This document shows positions 6,444-9,850 of a DNA stretch of 9,850 bases, one piece after another; within the stretch, counting starts at the first letter, position 1, and each line of letters begins with the position of its first letter. This stretch comes from JANOBJ01 sp031411575 (GTDB lineage: Bacteria; Pseudomonadota; Gammaproteobacteria; Burkholderiales; Burkholderiaceae_C), in NCBI GenBank assembly GCA_031411575.1, contig JANOBJ010000020.1:1-9850 (forward strand), given 5' to 3'. The notes beneath the pieces were generated by a model. It saw nothing but the letters and a program-made list of their open reading frames with translations. It was not told the DNA's origin and ran no database searches. The translations under genes and the position numbers were made by a program.

Positions 6444-7181
6444 ATGACCCTTCCGACAGGCCAAGCCACCCCGGCCCCCAACGGGGCAACCCCCAGCCGG
6501 GCCGGGCTGTTCATCAGCTTCGAAGGCATCGACGGCGCCGGCAAATCGACCCATATCGAGGGCCTGGCCGCGGCCTTTCGGGCGCAGGGCCGCACCGTCA
6601 CGCTCACGCGCGAGCCCGGCGGCACGCCACTGGCCGAAAAACTGCGCGCCATGGTGCTGAACGACCCGATGGACGCGCTGACCGAGGCGCTCTTGATCTT
6701 TGCCGCGCGGCGCGACCACCTGCTGCACGTCATCGAGCCGGCGCTGGCGCGCGGCGACGCGGTGCTGTGCGACCGCTTCACCGACGCCACCTTTGCCTAC
6801 CAGGGCGGCGGGCGCGGGTTTGACCTGGCCGTGCTCGCAACACTGGAGCAATGGGTGCAGGCGCTGCCTTCACCACAGGCCGATTCCGCCGTCAACACCC
6901 TGCGCCAGCCCGACCTGACCCTGTGGTTCGACCTGGCGCCCGAAGTGGCGGCCGAGCGGCTGGCCGGTGCCCGTGTGCCCGACAAGTTCGAGGCCCAGCC
7001 GGTCGAATTTTTCCGCCGCGTGGCCGCCGGCTACGCCGCGCGCGCCGCCGCCGCGCCGCAGCGCTTTGCGCGTATCGACGCCGCCAGGACCCGCCACCAG
7101 GTCTGGCAGCAAATCACCGCCACCTGCGTGCGCCGGGGCTGGCTGTCGATCATGGTGGCGGCCAACAGCGGCCCGAAGTAG
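6444..7181 (+). CDS. tmk: Thymidylate kinase
   Basis: Tmk phosphorylates dTMP to dTDP with ATP, an essential cytosolic step of dTTP synthesis. The 245-residue product has the P-loop GIDGAGKST (28-36), the TREPGGTP loop (55-62) and the DR motif at 110-111. The LID-like run FAYQGGGRG (117-125) follows. About 20 Pro/Ala-rich residues precede the usual first strand (LFISFEG), making it somewhat longer than the typical 205-215 residues; the C-terminus is also a little extended. No later ATG or GTG lies before the P-loop, so 6444 is the only sensible start. The 60 bp before it are strikingly C/T-rich and carry no Shine-Dalgarno. It lies between mltG and holB (35-bp gap), probably in one transcript. 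Confidence 0.97.
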   Translation: MTLPTGQATPAPNGATPSRAGLFISFEGIDGAGKSTHIEGLAAAFRAQGRTVTLTREPGGTPLAEKLRAMVLNDPMDALTEALLIFAARRDHLLHVIEPALARGDAVLCDRFTDATFAYQGGGRGFDLAVLATLEQWVQALPSPQADSAVNTLRQPDLTLWFDLAPEVAAERLAGARVPDKFEAQPVEFFRRVAAGYAARAAAAPQRFARIDAARTRHQVWQQITATCVRRGWLSIMVAANSGPK

Positions 7182-7216
7182 GGCGCGCCAAGCCTTCACC
7201 ACGAGCAGTTCCCCGC

Positions 7217-8251
7217 ATGAACGACACCGCCCCCGACGACGGCCGCCCGGCCCCGCTCGCGCCCTGGCTGCAGGGCCAGTTGACTGGCCTGTTGGCCCAG
7301 CGCGGGCACGCCTGGCTGCTGCAGGGGCCGTCGGGCCTGGGCCAGTACGAGCTGGGCCTGGCGCTCGCGCGGGCCTGGCTGTGTGAACACCCGACAGAGC
7401 AGGGCGCCTGCGGCCTTTGCGGCAGCTGCCACCTGATCGTTAAGCGCGCCCACCCCGACCTGGCCGTGCTGATGCCCGAGACCGTGATGCTGGCGTTGGG
7501 CTGGCCGCTGTCGGAAGCCGCACAAACCGAGATCGACAACAAGAAACGCAAGCCCAGCAAGGAGATCCGGGTGGACGCGATGCGCGGCACGGTCGAATTT
7601 GCCCAGCGCACCAGCGCGCGCGGGCGTGGCACGGCGGTGCTGGTGTACCCGGCCGAGCGCATGAACCACGTCACCGCCAACGCGCTGCTGAAAACGCTGG
7701 AAGAGCCGCCCGGCGACACCCGCTTTGTGCTGGCCAGCGAGGCCGCGCACCAGCTGTTGCCCACCATCCGCAGCCGCTGCCAGGCCCACGCGCTGCACTG
7801 GCCCGAGCCGGCTGCCGCGCTGGCCTGGCTGGCGGCGCAGGGCCTGCCGGCGGCCGACGCCAAAGTGGTGCTGCGCGCCGCCGGCGGCCGCCCGGCCGAC
7901 GCGCTGGCATTGGCCGCAGGCGGGCGCGACGCCCGGGCCTGGGCGCTGTTCCCCAAAGCGGTGGCGCGTGGCGACGTGGCGGCGCTGGCCGACTGGGCGC
8001 CTGCGCAGGCGGTGGACGCGCTGCAAAAGCTTTGCCACGATGCGCTGGCCGTCAAAAGCGGTGCCACACCCCGGTTTTTTGACGCGGCCGAGATAGCCGC
8101 CGGGGTGCCGGCCATGGCCTCGCTGGCGGCGCTGACGCAGTGGTCGCGGGCGCTGGCGCGTAGCGCGCGCACCGCAGAGCACCCGTTTAATGCGGGCCTG
8201 ATGCTTGAAGCGCTTGTGAGTGAAGCCCGAATCGCCCTAAACTCACGGTAA
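7217..8251 (+). CDS. holB: DNA polymerase III subunit delta prime
   Basis: Delta prime is part of the clamp loader that puts the beta sliding clamp onto DNA. The 344-residue product keeps the AAA+ fold without nucleotide binding: the Walker A position reads GPSGLGQ (37-43), with Gln in place of the catalytic Lys, as expected for this subunit. A zinc module is complete as Cys56, Cys65, Cys68 and Cys71 (C-x8-C-x2-C-x2-C). ALLKTLEEPP and the SRC motif (186-188) are present. The ATG at 7217 is chosen because upstream codons in this frame overlap tmk and show no similarity; only a weak GAGCAG precedes it. It follows tmk by 35 bp and is followed by pilZ after 31 bp. Confidence 0.94.
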   Translation: MNDTAPDDGRPAPLAPWLQGQLTGLLAQRGHAWLLQGPSGLGQYELGLALARAWLCEHPTEQGACGLCGSCHLIVKRAHPDLAVLMPETVMLALGWPLSEAAQTEIDNKKRKPSKEIRVDAMRGTVEFAQRTSARGRGTAVLVYPAERMNHVTANALLKTLEEPPGDTRFVLASEAAHQLLPTIRSRCQAHALHWPEPAAALAWLAAQGLPAADAKVVLRAAGGRPADALALAAGGRDARAWALFPKAVARGDVAALADWAPAQAVDALQKLCHDALAVKSGATPRFFDAAEIAAGVPAMASLAALTQWSRALARSARTAEHPFNAGLMLEALVSEARIALNSR

Positions 8252-8282
8252 CAAACTGCAAGGGAGCCCCGCCCGGGGAGTC

Positions 8283-8645
8283 ATGAGTACCGCACCACCG
8301 ACCACAGCGCGGCCCAGCGTCGTTCAGCTGGCCATCAAGGAGAAGGCCGCGCTGTACGCGGCCTACATCCCGGTGTTCAGCGAGGGTGGCATCTTCATCC
8401 CGACCACGCGGGAGTACAAGCTGGGTGACGACGTGTACGTGCTGCTGTCGCTGCCGGACGACCCGCAGCGTTACCCGGTGGCCGGCAAGGTGGCCTGGGT
8501 CACGCCGGCCCGTGCCGCCGGCAACCGCACGCAGGGCGTCGGCATCCGCTTTCCGGCCGACGAGAAATCGCGTCTGCTCAAACTCAAGATCGAAGAACTG
8601 CTGGGCAGCACGCTGTCGTCCGACCGGACCACGCAGACCATCTGA
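8283..8645 (+). CDS. pilZ: PilZ, type IV pilus assembly protein
   Basis: This 120-residue PilZ-domain protein belongs to the original PilZ type needed for type IV pilus formation; in Xanthomonas it bridges the PilB ATPase and an EAL-domain regulator. Seen here are LAIKEKAALYAAYIPVF, GGIFIPTTREYKLGDDVYVLL, the core strand VAGKVAWVTP and GVGIRFP. The RxxxR motif used by c-di-GMP-binding PilZ domains is missing, and the D/NxSxxG position reads SEGG. This matches the known non-binding PilZ class. GGGGAG lies two bases before the ATG and AAGGGAG sixteen bases before it. Its place after holB is the standard one. No other pilus genes are in the window. Confidence 0.94.
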   Translation: MSTAPPTTARPSVVQLAIKEKAALYAAYIPVFSEGGIFIPTTREYKLGDDVYVLLSLPDDPQRYPVAGKVAWVTPARAAGNRTQGVGIRFPADEKSRLLKLKIEELLGSTLSSDRTTQTI

Positions 8646-8685
8646 GGCGGTCCGTCGGCCAGCGGGCGTGATCTGCGGCGCAGGC

Positions 8686-8714
8686 TTGGCGTCATTCCGG
8701 GATTGCTATATAAT
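8686..8714 (+). promoter_or_regulatory. Sigma70-type promoter upstream of tatD
   Basis: TTGGCG (8686-8691, 4/6 to consensus) is followed after exactly 17 bp by TATAAT (8709-8714, 6/6). Transcription would begin near 8720-8722, giving a leader of about 50 bases before the tatD ATG. The -10 box lies inside an AT-rich palindrome. The arrangement would let tatD and the ankyrin gene be expressed apart from the mltG-pilZ run. Confidence 0.6.
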
Positions 8715-8723
8715 TGATAGCAA
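8703..8723. repeat. AT-rich palindrome TTGCTAT-N7-ATAGCAA enclosing the tatD -10 box
   Basis: Perfect 7-bp arms (8703-8709 and 8717-8723) surround ATAATTG. Its 17-bp core GCTATATAATTGATAGC is related to the palindrome at 4984-5000. There is no T-run after it, so it is not a typical terminator. It could be an operator, a small dispersed repeat, or a leader hairpin. Confidence 0.7.
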
Positions 8724-8773
8724 ACAATGACCACGCAGAGCGCACCAGCAGCCGATTTGACTCATAATTGGCC

Positions 8774-9580
8774 ATGTTTACCGATTCCCACTGCCACCTG
8801 ACTTTTCCCGAGCTGGCAGCCCGGCTGCCCGAGATTCGCCAGGCCATGGCCGAGGCCCACGTCACGCGCGCGCTGTGCATCTGCACCACGCTGGAAGAGT
8901 TTGCCGAGGTGCATGCGCTGGCCACCGGCTACGACAACTTCTGGGCCACCGTGGGCGTTCACCCCGACAACGAAGGCGTGACCGAACCGACGCTGGCCGA
9001 CCTTCTGCAGCGCGCCGCCCTCCCGCGCGTGGTGGCGATTGGCGAAACCGGGCTGGATTACTACGGCATGGACACCCGCAAGGGCGGCCGCAGCATCGCC
9101 GACCTGGGCTGGCAGCGCGAGCGCTACCGCATCCACATCCGCGCCGCGCGCCAGACCGGCCTGCCGCTGGTGATCCACACCCGCAGCGCGTCGGACGACA
9201 CGCTGGCCATCCTGAAGGAGGAGGGCGAGGGCGGCCCCACAGCCCCGGCCCGCGGGGTGTTCCACTGCTTCACCGAGACCGCGCAGGTGGCCCGTGCCGC
9301 GCTTGATCTGGGCTTCTATATTTCGTTTTCGGGCATTTTGACGTTCAAGAACGCGCAAGACCTGCGCGACGTGGCCGCCTTTGTGCCGCTGGACCGGCTG
9401 CTGATCGAGACCGACAGCCCGTATCTGGCACCGGTGCCGTACCGTGGCAAGACCAATAATCCGTCCTACGTGCCGTTTGTGGCGCAGCAGATCGCGGCCA
9501 TCCGGCAGCTGCCGGTGGAAGCGGTCGCCGAGGCCACCAGCGCCAACTTCGACCGGCTGTTCTCAACGGTAAAGTCATGA
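8774..9580 (+). CDS. tatD: TatD-family metal-dependent hydrolase (DNase)
   Basis: TatD proteins are amidohydrolase-fold, metal-dependent 3'-5' exonucleases linked to DNA repair and degradation; they are not part of the Tat export machinery despite the name. The 268-residue product shows the full set of metal ligands: the HxH near the N-terminus (His6, His8 in DSHCH), GETGLDYY with Glu91, VIHTRS, GVFHCFTE, and ETDSPYL with Asp214. The ATG at 8774 gives the usual MFTDSHCH start; a TTG two codons earlier is less likely. There is no clear Shine-Dalgarno. A short Glu/Gly-rich loop before GVFHCF makes it slightly longer than E. coli TatD. It has its own promoter-like sequence, and its TGA overlaps the next ATG. 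Confidence 0.95.
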   Translation: MFTDSHCHLTFPELAARLPEIRQAMAEAHVTRALCICTTLEEFAEVHALATGYDNFWATVGVHPDNEGVTEPTLADLLQRAALPRVVAIGETGLDYYGMDTRKGGRSIADLGWQRERYRIHIRAARQTGLPLVIHTRSASDDTLAILKEEGEGGPTAPARGVFHCFTETAQVARAALDLGFYISFSGILTFKNAQDLRDVAAFVPLDRLLIETDSPYLAPVPYRGKTNNPSYVPFVAQQIAAIRQLPVEAVAEATSANFDRLFSTVKS

Positions 9581-9850
9581 AGATAATCATGAGAAAACAC
9601 TTTAAAAAACTGCTGTATCTGGCTGTCATGGCTGGATTTTCGGTGGCTCAGGCGGGTTCGTATGAAGATTACTTTGTCGCCATCAAGCAGGACAACCCGA
9701 AAGCCATCACCGAGCTGCTGCAGCGCGGGTTCGACCCCAACACACGCGACCCCAAAGGCTTTCACGGCCTGTACCTGGCGCTGCGCGAGCCGTCGCTGAA
9801 GGCCGCCGAGGCGATTCTGGCGTCGCCCAAGGTAGATGTCGAAGCCCGCA
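9577..9850 (+). CDS. Exported ankyrin-repeat protein, 5' part only
   Basis: The first 91 codons are in the window; the gene runs off the right edge. The N-terminus is a clear Sec signal peptide: basic MRKHFKK, a hydrophobic stretch LLYLAVMAGFSV, and a likely cleavage site after AQA. The mature part begins SYEDYFVAIKQDN and shows ankyrin-type helix pairs: AITELLQRGFDPNTRDPKG, then LYLALREPSLKAAEAILAS. It should be periplasmic. The ATG at 9577 overlaps the tatD stop as ATGA, suggesting translational coupling. An ATG four codons later (9589) would give a signal peptide of more usual length, so the exact start is open. Ankyrin proteins bind other proteins; the partner here is unknown. Confidence 0.82.
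   Translation, partial: MKIIMRKHFKKLLYLAVMAGFSVAQAGSYEDYFVAIKQDNPKAITELLQRGFDPNTRDPKGFHGLYLALREPSLKAAEAILASPKVDVEAR

Noticed and set aside
7325..7350. Broken Walker A motif in HolB
   Set aside because: Lack of the P-loop lysine is the normal state of delta prime, not a mutation.
8395..8500. PilZ as a c-di-GMP receptor
   Set aside because: The RxxxR motif is missing and the second motif is altered. This is normal for the pilus-assembly PilZ class and is not a defect.

Overview
The window is high-GC DNA of betaproteobacterial type, most likely Burkholderiales and probably Comamonadaceae. I base this on codon use, on the mltG-tmk-holB-pilZ-tatD order with ygfZ divergent from mltG, and on protein detail such as the TatD N-terminus and the KGCYPGQE motif of YgfZ. 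This placement comes from family recognition; I could not run a search.

Layout. Positions 1-1535 (minus) hold a wax ester synthase/diacylglycerol acyltransferase (WS/DGAT). It is almost complete, but its Lys/Ala/Pro-rich tail runs off the left edge. A 227-bp divergent spacer (1536-1762) carries a perfect inverted repeat beside a -10-like box. After it comes a plus-strand flavodoxin-fold oxidoreductase with an unusual cysteine cluster (1763-2896). It converges, 5 bp apart, on a small minus-strand protein with a DUF2384/Xre-MbcA-ParS-like C-terminus (2902-3426). Upstream of that protein on the minus strand are a TylF/MycF-type O-methyltransferase (3651-4379, TTG start) and ygfZ (4398-5342); these two are 18 bp apart and look co-transcribed.

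From 5388 on, the plus strand carries a compact housekeeping run: mltG (peptidoglycan endolytic transglycosylase), tmk (dTMP kinase), holB (DNA polymerase III delta prime), pilZ (type IV pilus assembly), tatD (metal-dependent DNase/hydrolase) and the start of an exported ankyrin-repeat protein cut by the right edge. tatD and the ankyrin gene overlap by ATGA. A good sigma70-like promoter (TTGGCG-N17-TATAAT) lies just before tatD, so the last two genes can probably also be transcribed on their own.

How the genes relate. The right half is the conserved cell-envelope and DNA-replication cluster known from many beta- and gammaproteobacteria. The left half is a set of accessory metabolic genes with no evident shared pathway. 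I see no RNA gene, CRISPR array, transposase, phage gene or recognisable defence system. The less ordinary signals are two related AT-rich palindromes of the form GCTAT-N7-ATAGC, one inside ygfZ and one enclosing the tatD -10 box; the operator-like repeat upstream of the WS/DGAT gene; the cysteine-rich flavoprotein; and the DUF2384-like gene with no adjacent toxin partner.
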